Shown here in pieces: positions 51,521-61,900 of a DNA stretch of 64,000 bases. The position numbers and the translations under genes are program-made. The first letter of the stretch is position 1. Each line of letters begins with the position of its first letter. The notes beneath the pieces are model-generated. The model had not been told where the DNA came from and did no database searches. It worked only from the letters and a program-made list of their open reading frames with translations. The stretch spans positions 108,501 to 172,500 of the forward strand of contig JAXMOA010000014.1 of assembly GCA_034670145.1 (NCBI GenBank), read 5' to 3'. The DNA is from HXMU1420-2 sp034670145. GTDB taxonomy: Bacteria; Pseudomonadota; Alphaproteobacteria; Rhodobacterales; Rhodobacteraceae.

Positions 51521-53710
51521 ATGTTCAATAGCAGGCCAAGGGATAACGTTCCGGCGTGGATGTCGTCGGCGGCATCGGGCGCGTCTGGCAAAATTCTCAC
51601 GCTGCACACGGCCGAAGTCGAAGAAGAGTTGGGTGAACTCACCCGGATGACGGTCTATTTCAACGTAGATGCCAAGATCACGCCAGACACGTTTGTCGGC
51701 GAAGTCATCAGCGTACATGTCGAGGCGCAACGGGACAAAGGGCGGTCCTTTTCCGGCATATGTATTTCCGCCCGGACCGAAATCGAAGGCAACACAACAG
51801 ATGTCTGGGCCGAGGTTCGCCCCTGGCCCTGGCTGATGACACGCAAGGTGAACACCCGGATTTTCCAGGACAAGAGTGCCAAGGACATAATCTCCGAGGT
51901 TCTAGGAGAGGCAGACCTGTCTGATTTTGCCCTCTCGCTGTCCGGAACTTTCGCAAAGCGAACATATTGCGTTCAGTACCGTGAATCAGACTTCGACTTC
52001 GTCTCGCGGTTGATGGAGGAAGAGGGGATTTACTATTTTTTCCCCTTTGCCGTTAACGAAAAAGAACCAAAGTCCATGAAACTGGGCGATGGAGCCGGCG
52101 CGCACCAGGCAATTCCGCTCTACAGCACGATTGAGTTCTGGGCCGGTGACAGCATCGGCGGCGCCAGCGATGATCAGATCACCAGTTGGGCCCGCCATGA
52201 AAAGGTGATCCCAGGTGAGGTCAAGCTAAACGACTATGCCTATATCACGCCCCAGGTGGACGTGACCAATACCTCCATCATCCCCAAGGGTAAGCATAAT
52301 TATAAAACCAATGAAATTTATGACCACCCTGGCAGACAGGTCGATCTGGGGGAACACGTGTCCTCTTGGGGCGATGACCTGGCCAAATATCGCATGGAGG
52401 CCCATGTGGCCGAGCATGAGGTATGGCAAGGGGAAACCGGCGCGCGCATGATGGGTATCGGTCAAACCTTCAAGCTCGACAATCACCCGGATAGCTCTGC
52501 CAACAAGAAAGAGTATCTGGTGACACAAGCCAGTCACCGGATCATGGCGAACGACGGGCGGCATTTCCAGTACAACTCGGGCGATGACGCGGTCTACAGA
52601 TGTAGCTTCAAGGCGATCCTGAAAACGGTTCAATATCGCTCTCGTCGGAAAACCCAACGGCCAAGCGTGCCGGGCATTCAGACCGCGCTTGTCGTCGGCC
52701 CCAGCGGCGAAGAAATCTACACAGACGAAAATGGCCGCATCAAGGTTCTGTTTCACTGGGACAGGCTGAACGAGAAAGATGAAACCGCTTCCTGTTGGGT
52801 GCGTGTGGTCACGCCCTGGGCCGGTGCGAAATGGGGCATGGTCCACATCCCCAGAATTGGCCAGGAGGTGGTCATTCAATTCGAAGAGGGTGACCCCGAC
52901 AGGCCGGTTTGCACCGGCATGTTGTACAACGGGGACAACATGCATCCTTACGACCTGCCCGCCAACAAGACCCAGTCAGGCATCAAGACGCTGAGTTCCA
53001 AGGGCGGGTCCGTGACCCAGAACTTCAACGAACTGATGTTCGAAGACAAAAAGGATGCAGAGCTGCTGCGCATGCAGGCGCAGAAGGATCACGAGTTTCT
53101 GATCAAGGACCGCGCCACGATCACGGTCGGATTTGACGAATTGGCCGAGGCCGATACGCATGAAGGTTTTTCGATCAGCACAGTGGTAAAGCAGAACGTC
53201 AGCGAAACCATTACAGATGGGGACAAGTTTCGAACCATCGAAACCGGTAGCGAGACGATTAAAATCAAGAAGGACAAGACCCAGACCGTCGAGGGGAAGC
53301 ACACCAAAACCATTACCGGCAATGACACGACCACGGTCAAGACCGGCAATCTGACCACGACAGTGAATACCGGCAACATGGCCACGACGGTGAAGACGGG
53401 CAATCAGGAAAACACCGTCAAGACCGGGAATCAGACCAATACCGTGTCCATGGGCAACTATTCAAATACGGTAAAGATGGGCAATATCACGGTCGAGGCC
53501 TCTTTGGGCCAGATCTCGATGGAGGCCTTGCAGAAGATCGAACTGAAAGTCGGAACAAGCAAGATCACCCTGGATCCTTCTGGGGTCACGATCGAAGGGA
53601 TCATGATCAACGTAAAGGCTACGGCCATGACCGAAGTGAAATCTCCAATGACCACCGTTAAGGGCGACGCTATGTTGACCCTTAAAGGTGGCGTCACGAT
53701 GATTAACTAG
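51521..53710 (+). CDS. vgrG: T6SS spike protein VgrG (TssI)
   Basis: A 729-residue VgrG. The start at 51521 follows GGGAGGG; an in-frame extension upstream is rejected. The gp27-like N-terminal part has 'YCVQYRESDFDFVSRLMEEEGIYYFF', and the OB/gp5 part has 'DENGRIKVLFHWDR', 'WAGAKWGMVHIPRIGQEVVIQFEEGDPDRP'-type sequence split around residue 440. The C-terminal needle has six 9-residue 'xxxTVKTGN' repeats (602-655), as expected for a triple-stranded beta-helix. No enzymatic extension follows the needle, so cargo is probably carried by separate proteins. It lies 66 bp after the giant fusion gene. Confidence 0.96.
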   Translation: MFNSRPRDNVPAWMSSAASGASGKILTLHTAEVEEELGELTRMTVYFNVDAKITPDTFVGEVISVHVEAQRDKGRSFSGICISARTEIEGNTTDVWAEVRPWPWLMTRKVNTRIFQDKSAKDIISEVLGEADLSDFALSLSGTFAKRTYCVQYRESDFDFVSRLMEEEGIYYFFPFAVNEKEPKSMKLGDGAGAHQAIPLYSTIEFWAGDSIGGASDDQITSWARHEKVIPGEVKLNDYAYITPQVDVTNTSIIPKGKHNYKTNEIYDHPGRQVDLGEHVSSWGDDLAKYRMEAHVAEHEVWQGETGARMMGIGQTFKLDNHPDSSANKKEYLVTQASHRIMANDGRHFQYNSGDDAVYRCSFKAILKTVQYRSRRKTQRPSVPGIQTALVVGPSGEEIYTDENGRIKVLFHWDRLNEKDETASCWVRVVTPWAGAKWGMVHIPRIGQEVVIQFEEGDPDRPVCTGMLYNGDNMHPYDLPANKTQSGIKTLSSKGGSVTQNFNELMFEDKKDAELLRMQAQKDHEFLIKDRATITVGFDELAEADTHEGFSISTVVKQNVSETITDGDKFRTIETGSETIKIKKDKTQTVEGKHTKTITGNDTTTVKTGNLTTTVNTGNMATTVKTGNQENTVKTGNQTNTVSMGNYSNTVKMGNITVEASLGQISMEALQKIELKVGTSKITLDPSGVTIEGIMINVKATAMTEVKSPMTTVKGDAMLTLKGGVTMIN
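53324..53485 (+). repeat. Six 27-bp repeats coding the VgrG needle
   Basis: Six consecutive 9-residue units, of the form xx-T-T/N-T-V-x-x-G-N, encode the beta-helical spike. The register is exact. Such short repeats permit spike-length change by slippage. Confidence 0.9.
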
Positions 53711-53719
53711 GGTATCGAC

Positions 53720-54331
53720 ATGAACAAACGTTACCAAGGTCTCGTGAAGCTTCCGTCAGAACCATTCGCTAAGGTGATGGCGCAGGCCAATATTCACATC
53801 AAAACACAGCTGGATTGCCCTGCCAGCGCCAAGGCAGAGGTTGCCCTGGCCGAGCTTGAGGAAAAAGAAGCCTGGGTTGATCTGCTGATGTCCATTGCAA
53901 CCCTGTTGCCCGGGCGCGAACGGGTTTGGTGGGCCTGTCTGGCGGCACGCGATTTCATCGGGCCGAAATCAGACAAGGATCCGGCACCATTATCGGCCGC
54001 AGAGGCATGGGTGTTTCAGACCACCGATGAAAACCTCAACATCGTTTCGAGCGCGCTGGATCACGCCTATGTGGATGATGACACGACCCATTGCGCGGTT
54101 TCCGCGCTCTATGCCAACGGTCAATTGGGCCCGGGTGATCTGGCACAGCATCCCGCGCCCGCCGGTGCATCAGAAGCCGCGGCTTTTGCGATGAATCTGG
54201 TGGCTTTGAACGAGCTATCTGATAAGTTCGAAGTCCACATGCAATTGTTGATTGACCGTGCGCTTGACATCGCCCGGGGTGGCAATGGCAGGGTCGTTGT
54301 GGATGATCCGCTGACGGAGGAGAGCGCATGA
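53720..54331 (+). CDS. T6SS-linked protein with RERVWWAC motif
   Basis: A 203-residue soluble, mostly helical protein with the phrase 'LLPGRERVWWACLAARDF' and 'LSAAEAWVFQTTDENLNIVSSALDHA'. Similar proteins, which I recall as DUF6931, occur next to vgrG or fha in T6SS loci of several proteobacteria; this recall is uncertain. Lying 9 bp after vgrG, it could be an adaptor or chaperone for spike loading. No signal peptide, membrane segment or catalytic motif is seen. Confidence 0.6.
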   Translation: MNKRYQGLVKLPSEPFAKVMAQANIHIKTQLDCPASAKAEVALAELEEKEAWVDLLMSIATLLPGRERVWWACLAARDFIGPKSDKDPAPLSAAEAWVFQTTDENLNIVSSALDHAYVDDDTTHCAVSALYANGQLGPGDLAQHPAPAGASEAAAFAMNLVALNELSDKFEVHMQLLIDRALDIARGGNGRVVVDDPLTEESA

Positions 54332-54474
54332 ACAGCCGGCAGGCTTGCACCAGAGGCACGCGCACAAACAGTGCGACGCATCCGGGCCATGACCTGTATG
54401 GTTCAGATGGCGTTCTGATTGAGGACCGACGCGCAAAAGCGCCGGTCCGGCCACTCGGTCTGACGGGGGGGTAA
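54328..54474 (+). CDS. Possible 48-residue small protein
   Basis: A short frame whose ATG overlaps the previous stop (ATGA at 54328), with an AGGAG upstream, and which ends 9 bp before the FHA gene. The product (MNSRQACTRGTRTNSATHPG at the start) is basic with one cysteine and resembles nothing I know. It is not a PAAR protein. The coupled start and tight spacing favour translation, but the protein may be non-functional. Confidence 0.4.
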   Translation: MNSRQACTRGTRTNSATHPGHDLYGSDGVLIEDRRAKAPVRPLGLTGG

Positions 54475-54483
54475 GCCGCAGAC

Positions 54484-56130
54484 ATGTCCGTTATCCTGAA
54501 ATTCCAGAGTTCTGGGGCTGTGCCAGGTCAGGCTGGCCCGATTCAAATGCAAGGCGGCAGCCTGACGGCGGGGCGTGGTCCGGTCAATGATCTGGTCCTG
54601 CCTGACCCTGACCGCGTTCTGTCTAAAAATCACTTTGTCATCGAAGACCACAACGGCAATGTGATGGTCGTCGATCTGTCGACCAACGGCACTTTTCTGA
54701 ACTATTCCAAGATCCCGCTGGGCCCGACGCCCACACCGCTCAACAATGGTGATGTCCTGACGGCTGGCCCCTACGAATTGATCGTTGAAATCGGCTCTGG
54801 TGCGGTAAACCCGGCAGATATTCTGCTGGCTCCGGCGGCGATGGACCCGCTGTCGCCGGGCTTGGCCGAACATGCGCCCGATCCGATGAAACTGTTGGAT
54901 GATGTCGGCCCGGGCGGTGATTTTCTGGATGACCTGTTGGGGGGCGGCAACGCACCCACCGGACCATCACAGTTGAACCCGGTCGATCCGATTGACGAAT
55001 TGCTGCCCCCTTTGGGTGACGAACATGATCCGTTTTTCGCCAAACCCAATGAAGAGCTGGAGGGCCAGGGCAGCAGCCTGCCGATGCACAACGCCTCGGC
55101 CACCGACAGTTTCTCATCACAAACCGCGTCCCGCAGCCTGATTCCGGACGATTGGGATGACCTTCTGGCCCCGACCCCGTCGGAACCATCGGCAGCACCT
55201 GACCCGCTGATGCCAGATCCCCTAAGTCTCGACCCCTTGAGCCCAGATCCACTGGCAACAGATCCACTGGCCACAGATCCGCTGGCACCTGATCCTTTGG
55301 CCGCGGCGCCGGCGGCGTCTCCTCCGGCGGTGGCAATCCCGGAGGATGACGATCCGCTGAACGATATTCTGGGCCCAGCCACAGAAACGCCAACACAGAC
55401 GCCAGCGGCACCGATCCCCGATGAAACGCTGATACCAACGGCCGCTGAACAGCCTGCCACGCCTCAGCCTGCCACGCCTCAGCCAGCCCCGGTTGCCGCC
55501 ACCGAACCCGCTGCGCCGGAAACGCCGCCAGCACCCTCAGGCCCCAGCGAGGCCGCGCGCGCATTCTTGACCAGCGTCGGCAGTGAAGACCTGAAAATAG
55601 AAGATGACGAGCTGACCAAAACCATGGCCCGCATGGGCCGGATCATGAAAACACTCGTCGTCGGCCTGCGTGAAATTCTGATGACCCGAACGTCGATCAA
55701 GAGCGAGTTTCGGATCGAACAGACCATGATCGGGGCCGGAGGAAACAACCCACTCAAGTTTTCGATCAGCCCGGAACAGGCGATCGAGGCCATGGTGCGC
55801 CCCGCGACGAAAGGGTATTTGAGCCCGGAAACCGCAGCCGAAGAGGCGCTCGAAGACATCAAGGCTCACGAGGTCGCCATGGTGACCGGGATGGAGGCCG
55901 CATTGAAAGGCGTCCTGGCCAAGCTGGATCCGGCAGAATTGTCGGGTCAAATTGAAACCAGTGGCGCATTGGGCAGCCTCTTTAAGGGCAAGAAAGCGCG
56001 CTATTGGGAAGTTTACGAAAAAATGTATGCTCAGATTTCAGATCAGGCAGAAAACGATTTCCACGACCTGTTCAGCCGCGAATTTGCCCGCGCCTATCAG
56101 GACCAGCTGAACAAGCTGAAAACGAAATAA
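54484..56130 (+). CDS. tagH: T6SS FHA-domain protein (TagH / Fha)
   Basis: A 548-residue protein. An N-terminal FHA domain (about 20-100) has 'LTAGRGPVNDLVLPDPDRVLSKNHF' and 'VDLSTNGTFLNYSKIPLG', a phosphothreonine-binding fold. The middle is a disordered Pro/Asp region with seven 'DPLxx' pentads (240-274). The C-terminal 180 residues form the helical domain typical of T6SS Fha proteins ('VVGLREILMTRTSIKSEFRIE', 'RYWEVYEKMYAQISDQAENDFHDLFSREF'). Fha proteins activate assembly in the threonine-phosphorylation pathway with PpkA and PppA. The phosphatase is at 63156, but no kinase is in this window. Confidence 0.92.
   Translation: MSVILKFQSSGAVPGQAGPIQMQGGSLTAGRGPVNDLVLPDPDRVLSKNHFVIEDHNGNVMVVDLSTNGTFLNYSKIPLGPTPTPLNNGDVLTAGPYELIVEIGSGAVNPADILLAPAAMDPLSPGLAEHAPDPMKLLDDVGPGGDFLDDLLGGGNAPTGPSQLNPVDPIDELLPPLGDEHDPFFAKPNEELEGQGSSLPMHNASATDSFSSQTASRSLIPDDWDDLLAPTPSEPSAAPDPLMPDPLSLDPLSPDPLATDPLATDPLAPDPLAAAPAASPPAVAIPEDDDPLNDILGPATETPTQTPAAPIPDETLIPTAAEQPATPQPATPQPAPVAATEPAAPETPPAPSGPSEAARAFLTSVGSEDLKIEDDELTKTMARMGRIMKTLVVGLREILMTRTSIKSEFRIEQTMIGAGGNNPLKFSISPEQAIEAMVRPATKGYLSPETAAEEALEDIKAHEVAMVTGMEAALKGVLAKLDPAELSGQIETSGALGSLFKGKKARYWEVYEKMYAQISDQAENDFHDLFSREFARAYQDQLNKLKTK
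55201..55305 (+). repeat. Seven 15-bp repeats in the FHA gene
   Basis: Seven adjacent 5-residue DPLxx units (residues 240-274) form a low-complexity linker between the FHA domain and the C-terminal domain. Confidence 0.85.
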
Positions 56131-56163
56131 GACTGCCCTATCGGGCAAAACGAGGAGAATAGG

Positions 56164-57504
56164 GTGTCCTGGGACAACAAGGTGCTTTGGACGGAAGGGC
56201 TGTTTTTGCAGCCTCATCATTTTCAGCAGGCCGATCGCTATACCGAGGCGTTGATCTCGGGTCTGGCGCGGCACATGCGCCCCTATGCCTGGGGCGTGAG
56301 CGAGTTGGAGATCGACTATGATGTCCTCAAGATTGGACAATTTGCGATCAAATCCGCCATCGGGCTGACCCAGGACGGAACCATCTTTCGCGTGCCTATG
56401 GCCGAGGATCATCCCCCGGCCCTCGAGGTGCCCGAAACGATCAAGGACTGCATCATCTACCTGACCGTGCCCCAGCGCCGCCAGGGGGCCGCAGAGGTTG
56501 ACCTGACGGGGGCCGAACTCTCTGCCAGCCGCTTGCGCCCCGGAGAGGTCGAAGTGACCGACACAATGAGCCGCGAGCGCAAGCCCGTCACGCTGGGTGT
56601 GGGCAAGATGCGGCTGCAATTCGCGTTGCAGGTCGATGACCTCTCTGACCGGCTCGCCATTCCCATTGCCCGAGTGATCGAGGTGCGCCCGGACAAGGAA
56701 ATTGTTCTGGATCAGGCCTTTATACCCACTTGTATTGATCTGCGCGTGGCGTCGCCGCTTGACGGGTTCATGCGCGAACTGGACGGGTTGCTGGCCCATC
56801 GGATGCAGGCCCTGGCCGGTCGCCTGTCCGAAGGCGGCGCGGCACGTGGGGTGGCCGAGGTCTCGGATTTCGTGCTGCTGACGGTGATCAACCGCGCCAT
56901 CCCATTGGTGCGCCACCTGACCCAGATCCAGAACCTGCACCCCGAAGACGCCTATCGCATCTGCGTCAGCATGGCCGGCGAACTTTCCGTCTTCATGACG
57001 CCCGAAAAACGCCCGCCCGAATTTCCGCCCTACACCCATGACGACCTGACCAGCACCTTTGCCCCGGTCATGCGCAGCCTGCGCCAGTATCTCAGCTCGG
57101 TTCTGGAGCAGACTGCGATCAAGATCCCGCTGGAAGAGCGCAAATACGGCATCAGCGTGGGTGTCATTGCCGACCGCAAACTCATCGGCAATGCCGGTTT
57201 CGTGCTGGCGGTGAATGCGGATATCCCGTCCGAGGACGTGCGGCGTCACTTCTCGGGCCAGTCCAAGATCGGCCCGGTCGAGGAAATCCGCCAGCTTGTG
57301 AACTCGGCCCTGCCGGGCATCACGCTGCGCCCCTTGCCGGTCGCACCCCGGCAGATCCCGTATCATGCCGGCGTCGTGTATTTGGAACTCGACTCCGACA
57401 GCCCATACTGGGGCAAGATGACCACCTCTGGCGGCATCGCGGTTCATGTTTCAGGCAACTATCCCGGCCTGAAAATGGAACTGTGGGCCATCCGGAACAA
57501 CTAA
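56164..57504 (+). CDS. tssK: T6SS baseplate-membrane connector TssK
   Basis: A 446-residue TssK with GTG start (GAGGAG upstream). It opens 'VLWTEGLFLQPHHFQQADRY', the strongest TssK signature, and continues with 'LPFRV'-type strands, 'LLTVINRAIPLVRHL' and 'PPYTHDDLTSTFAP'. TssK trimers link the TssEFG wedges to the TssLM membrane complex. Length is normal. Confidence 0.97.
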   Translation: MSWDNKVLWTEGLFLQPHHFQQADRYTEALISGLARHMRPYAWGVSELEIDYDVLKIGQFAIKSAIGLTQDGTIFRVPMAEDHPPALEVPETIKDCIIYLTVPQRRQGAAEVDLTGAELSASRLRPGEVEVTDTMSRERKPVTLGVGKMRLQFALQVDDLSDRLAIPIARVIEVRPDKEIVLDQAFIPTCIDLRVASPLDGFMRELDGLLAHRMQALAGRLSEGGAARGVAEVSDFVLLTVINRAIPLVRHLTQIQNLHPEDAYRICVSMAGELSVFMTPEKRPPEFPPYTHDDLTSTFAPVMRSLRQYLSSVLEQTAIKIPLEERKYGISVGVIADRKLIGNAGFVLAVNADIPSEDVRRHFSGQSKIGPVEEIRQLVNSALPGITLRPLPVAPRQIPYHAGVVYLELDSDSPYWGKMTTSGGIAVHVSGNYPGLKMELWAIRNN

Positions 57505-57516
57505 AGGAAATCGGCG

Positions 57517-58923
57517 ATGTCTGATCAGGACCCTTTTGCGGAACCGGATGACACCGAAAAAACGGTGATCCGACCCAATCCGGGCGGGCGTCGCAATGCG
57601 CCGTCGCCGATGTCGCCTCCGATGGCTGATCCGATGCAGGCATCCGGGGGAGATTCCTTTGGGGTGGCCCATGCCGCAGCCCCGCGCCCCGGGCGCGCGC
57701 AACCCAACGAAGTCTCTGCCGCAATGGCCATGACGGGCATGAACCAGCTGACCGCCTGCGCGACGACGCTGTTTTCCCTGATCTCCCGCATCCGCAACCG
57801 GGCCCAGCATATGGACCCGGACAAATTGCGCCAAAGCGTGGTGGCCGAGGTGCGCGCCTTTGAAAACCGCGCGCTTCAGGCTGGCATCGCCGCTCAAACC
57901 GTCAAGATCGCGCGCTATGCCATGTGCGCAACGATTGACGATGTGGTGCTGAACACACCCTGGGGCAGCCAATCTTCCTGGGGTCTGCAATCCATGGTCG
58001 GCACCTTCCACCGCGAAACGGTGGGCGGTGACCGGTTTTACGATCTTCTGGCTCGGCTGGAAAAGGATCCGGGCACCAATATCGACATGCTCGAATTCAT
58101 CTACATGTGCCTGTCACTGGGATTCGAGGGCCGCCTGCGCGTCGAACAGGGCGGCGGCGAGAAACACCTTCAGATCCGCAATGGCCTGGCGCGCATCATC
58201 CGCGCTCAGCGTGGGCCGCTGGAATGGGATCTGTCGCCCCATTGGCAGGGCGTGAAAAAGCCGTTCAAGGCGCTCAGCTTCTGGCGCGTTGTCTGGATCG
58301 CTATCGGGGCAACCGTGGCCTTGCTGGTGTTCCAGTTCATGGGCCTGTCCTGGTTTTTGTCCAACAACACCGAACGTCTGGTCGGGCAGCTGTCGATCAT
58401 CGACATCGGCGCCCCGGCCGAGCTGGAGCGCCGCGCGCCGCCGCCGCCGCCTCCGCCGCCGCCGCCTACGGTGGAACAACAGATCGAAAAAGTGTCCGGC
58501 TTCCTTCAGCCGCAGATCGACGACGGCACTGTCGAGGTTTTCCGCAAGGGCAACACTCTGATCATCCGCATCAAAGGCAGCGGCATGTTCGGCTCTGGCT
58601 CTGATCAACTGACCGATTCCTTTGTCGATCCGGTTGACCGGGTCGCCCAGGCGCTCAACGACGAACCGGGCCCGGTCATCGTGGTCGGCCATTCCGACAA
58701 TATTCCGATCCGGTCCTCGCGCTTCCCATCCAACATGGCCCTGTCCTTGGCCCGGGCCAAATCGGTCATGGCCGGCATGGCTCGCGTCATGGAAGACCCC
58801 GACCGCCTGACCGCCGAAGGGCGTGCTGACAAAGAACCAATTGCGGACAACGGGACCAAAGCCGGTCGCGCCGCAAACCGCCGCATCGAGGTGATGTTGG
58901 TCCAAGAGGAGAAAGAACGATGA
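57517..58923 (+). CDS. tssL: T6SS membrane protein TssL with C-terminal OmpA domain
   Basis: A 468-residue DotU/IcmH-type protein. Cytoplasmic residues about 70-250 carry the DotU core ('TTLFSLISRIRN', 'CATIDDVVLNTPWG'). A single membrane segment lies at 258-281, followed by a ten-Pro tract and a periplasmic OmpA domain ('VVGHSDNIPIRSSRFPSNMALSLARA', 'ANRRIEVML'). The fused OmpA domain anchors the complex to peptidoglycan, a role that can replace a separate TagL. It overlaps tssM by 4 bp. No TssJ lipoprotein is seen. Confidence 0.96.
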   Translation: MSDQDPFAEPDDTEKTVIRPNPGGRRNAPSPMSPPMADPMQASGGDSFGVAHAAAPRPGRAQPNEVSAAMAMTGMNQLTACATTLFSLISRIRNRAQHMDPDKLRQSVVAEVRAFENRALQAGIAAQTVKIARYAMCATIDDVVLNTPWGSQSSWGLQSMVGTFHRETVGGDRFYDLLARLEKDPGTNIDMLEFIYMCLSLGFEGRLRVEQGGGEKHLQIRNGLARIIRAQRGPLEWDLSPHWQGVKKPFKALSFWRVVWIAIGATVALLVFQFMGLSWFLSNNTERLVGQLSIIDIGAPAELERRAPPPPPPPPPPTVEQQIEKVSGFLQPQIDDGTVEVFRKGNTLIIRIKGSGMFGSGSDQLTDSFVDPVDRVAQALNDEPGPVIVVGHSDNIPIRSSRFPSNMALSLARAKSVMAGMARVMEDPDRLTAEGRADKEPIADNGTKAGRAANRRIEVMLVQEEKER

Positions 58924-61900
58924 TCCTGCGCAGATTCGTCTTTCCGCTGTTTCGATCAATCTACTTCATCCTGACCCTGGTTGCGTTGATCCTGTCGTTC
59001 AGTGTTTGGTATTTCGGCCCGCTCATCGGCTCTGAAGAGTGGCGCCCTTTTGACAAGATGATCGTGCGCGCGCTGATCATTGCCGTTATCATCGTGATCT
59101 TTGCGGTCATCATGCTGATCGTCGCCCTCAGCCGGGGTCGGCGCGACAAGGACCTGGCCGAAGATATGGCCGAGGCGGTCGAGAGCGAAGAAGACGTCGC
59201 AGTTGCGGCTGAATTGTCCGAGTTGAAAGGCAAATTCAAGGATGCGCTCAACGCTTTGCGTAAAACCAAACGCGGGCGCCGGCATCTTTACGAATTGCCC
59301 TGGTACGTTATTATCGGCCCGCCCGGCGCGGGCAAGACGACGGCGATTGTCAATTCCGGCCTGCAATTCCCTCTGGCTGACAAGCTGGGCAAGGCCGCGA
59401 TCGGCGGCGTTGGCGGGACGCGAAATTGCGATTGGTGGTTCACCAACGAAGCGGTGCTGATTGATACAGCCGGTCGCTACACCACCCAGGAAAGCGATGC
59501 CGAGGCAGACAACAAGGCCTGGCACGGTTTCCTTGGCCTGATGAAAAAGCACCGCCCGCGCCAGCCGGTCAACGGCGCGCTGGTTGCAATCAGCCTCAGC
59601 GATCTGTCCTTGCAGGACGAGCTGACCCAAAAGGCGCATGGCCAGGCCATCCGCCGCCGCCTGAATGAATTGCGTGAAAAACTCGGCGTGCGCTTCCCGG
59701 TTTACATCCTGTTCACCAAGGCCGACCTGATCGCAGGCTTCAATGAATTCTACGAAGACCTGGGCAAGGAAGGCCGCGAACAGGTCTGGGGCTTTACCCT
59801 GCCGCTGGATGCCAGCAAGGGCGAAGACGGCGCATTGGGCCACTTTGATTCCGAGTTTGGCACCTTGCTGGGACAGCTGAACGCCCAGTCGCTGGAAAAG
59901 ATGCAGTCGGAAACCGACCCGCAGCGCCGCGCGCTGGTGGCAGGCTTCCCTCAGCAAACCGCGACCATGCGCAGCGTGGCCAAGGATTTCCTGATCGAGA
60001 TTTTCCAGGACAGCGCCTTTGACAAACGTCACCTGCTGCGGGGTGTGTATTTCACCTCGGGGACGCAGGAAGGCACGCCAATTGACCGGCTGATGCTGAA
60101 TATGGCCCAAACCTTTGGCATTGGCCGTCAGGCCATCGGCTCGGGGCAGGGCACCGGGCGCTCGTTCTTCCTGACCAAACTCTTCGAAGACGTCATCTTT
60201 CCCGAGGCGGGGCTGGTCTCTGCCGACGACAAGGTTGAACGCCGCTATCGCTGGGCCCGCCGCGTGGCGATTGCCGCTACGATTCTGGCGGCTTGCGGGA
60301 TGGGGGCTCTATGGGTGCGCAGCTATCTGGGCAACACCCAGATGATCGCCGAGGCAGAGCAGAAAGTGGGGCTCTACCAGGCCGCCACCGCGTCCATCCC
60401 CGGCAGCCCGATCGGTGACACCGATCTGGTGCCGGTTGTCGCCGCCCTCAACAATCTGCGCGACCTGCCCGGCAACCCGGCCGTGAATGAACCGGATCCA
60501 GAGCGTAAGATCACATATGGTCTCTACCAGGGCGAAGTGATCGGCACACAAGCCGCGCAAACCTACCGCGCCGCGCTCAACCAACGTTTCCTGCCGCGCC
60601 TGCTGCTCCGCCTCGAAGAGCAGATGACAGCCAATATGAACAACCCGGACCTGCTGTATGAGGCGCTCAAGATCTACCTGATGCTCGGATCCCAGGGGCC
60701 GCTCAACACGGACCTGGTCAAAGAGTGGATGAACATAGATTGGGAAGTCGCCTATGCGGGCATCGCCCGTCGCGATCTGCGCGCTGATCTGGCCACCCAT
60801 CTGGACGCGCTGCTGGCAGCACCCATGCAAGAGGTGTCGTTGAACGGCCCGCTGGTGGAACAGGTACAGGGCCTGCTGACCGAACTGCCGCTGTCTCAGC
60901 GCGTCTATACCGGTATCATCAACTCGGCCAAGGCAACCGCCCTGCCCAAATGGCGCCTGACCGAGGCCGGCGGCCCCGCCGTCGCCCGTGTTCTGGTCCG
61001 CTCTTCGGGCAAACCGCTGAACGAAGGCGTCGAAGGCATCTTTACCTATGACGGGTTCAACAATGTCTTCCTGCCAGAGGCCGTCAGTGTCGCCGAGCGC
61101 GTACAGCGCGAGGCCTGGGTGCTGGGCGAGCGCGGCGCGGATATCCAATCCGAGGCCGCTCTGCTTCAGCTCAGCCGCGATGTGCTGGATCTCTACTATA
61201 GTGATTTCATCTCTCGCTATGATCAGATCCTGGGCGACATTGACATCATCCCGATGGAATCCCTCAGCCATGCGGTCGAGGTCACCAATGTGCTCAGCGG
61301 GCCAACGTCGCCCATTGTGAATATCCTGACCGAAATCTCCAAGGAAACCAGCCTGACCGAGGATCGCTCGATTGTTGATACCTCCAGCCTGAGTCAGGGG
61401 GCAGGGGCCGTCGCCGCGATTGAGGCGCGCTCCAACCTGTCGATTCAGGGGCAAATCCTGATGGAGGCGCTCACCAATACGGCGCTGGCCAGCACGGGCG
61501 AACCGCCCAAGCCTCCGGGCGCATATGTCGAAGAGCGGTTCCAGTGGCTGCACGATCTGGTTGACCGTCCCGAAGGGCAACCTTCACAGCTGGATCAACT
61601 GATGGGCGTGTTGACCGAGGTCTATCAGGAACTGAACAAGATGTCCTTCAGCGGCGTCTCGAACGGAGAAGCAGGCAATGAGGCCATCCAGCGGTTCCAG
61701 CAATCTGCTGCCCGTGTCGACGGCCCCGTGCCACGCTGGGCCTCGCAGATCACCACCGGGTCATCGGGCATCACCACCGAAGGCACCCGCGCCTCGATCA
61801 ACGCCAAATATCAGGCCAATGTGCTGCCCTTCTGCGAGCAGGCACTCAGTGACCGGTATCCGTTCAACCGCCAGTCCAGATCCGAGGTTGCGATCCAGGA

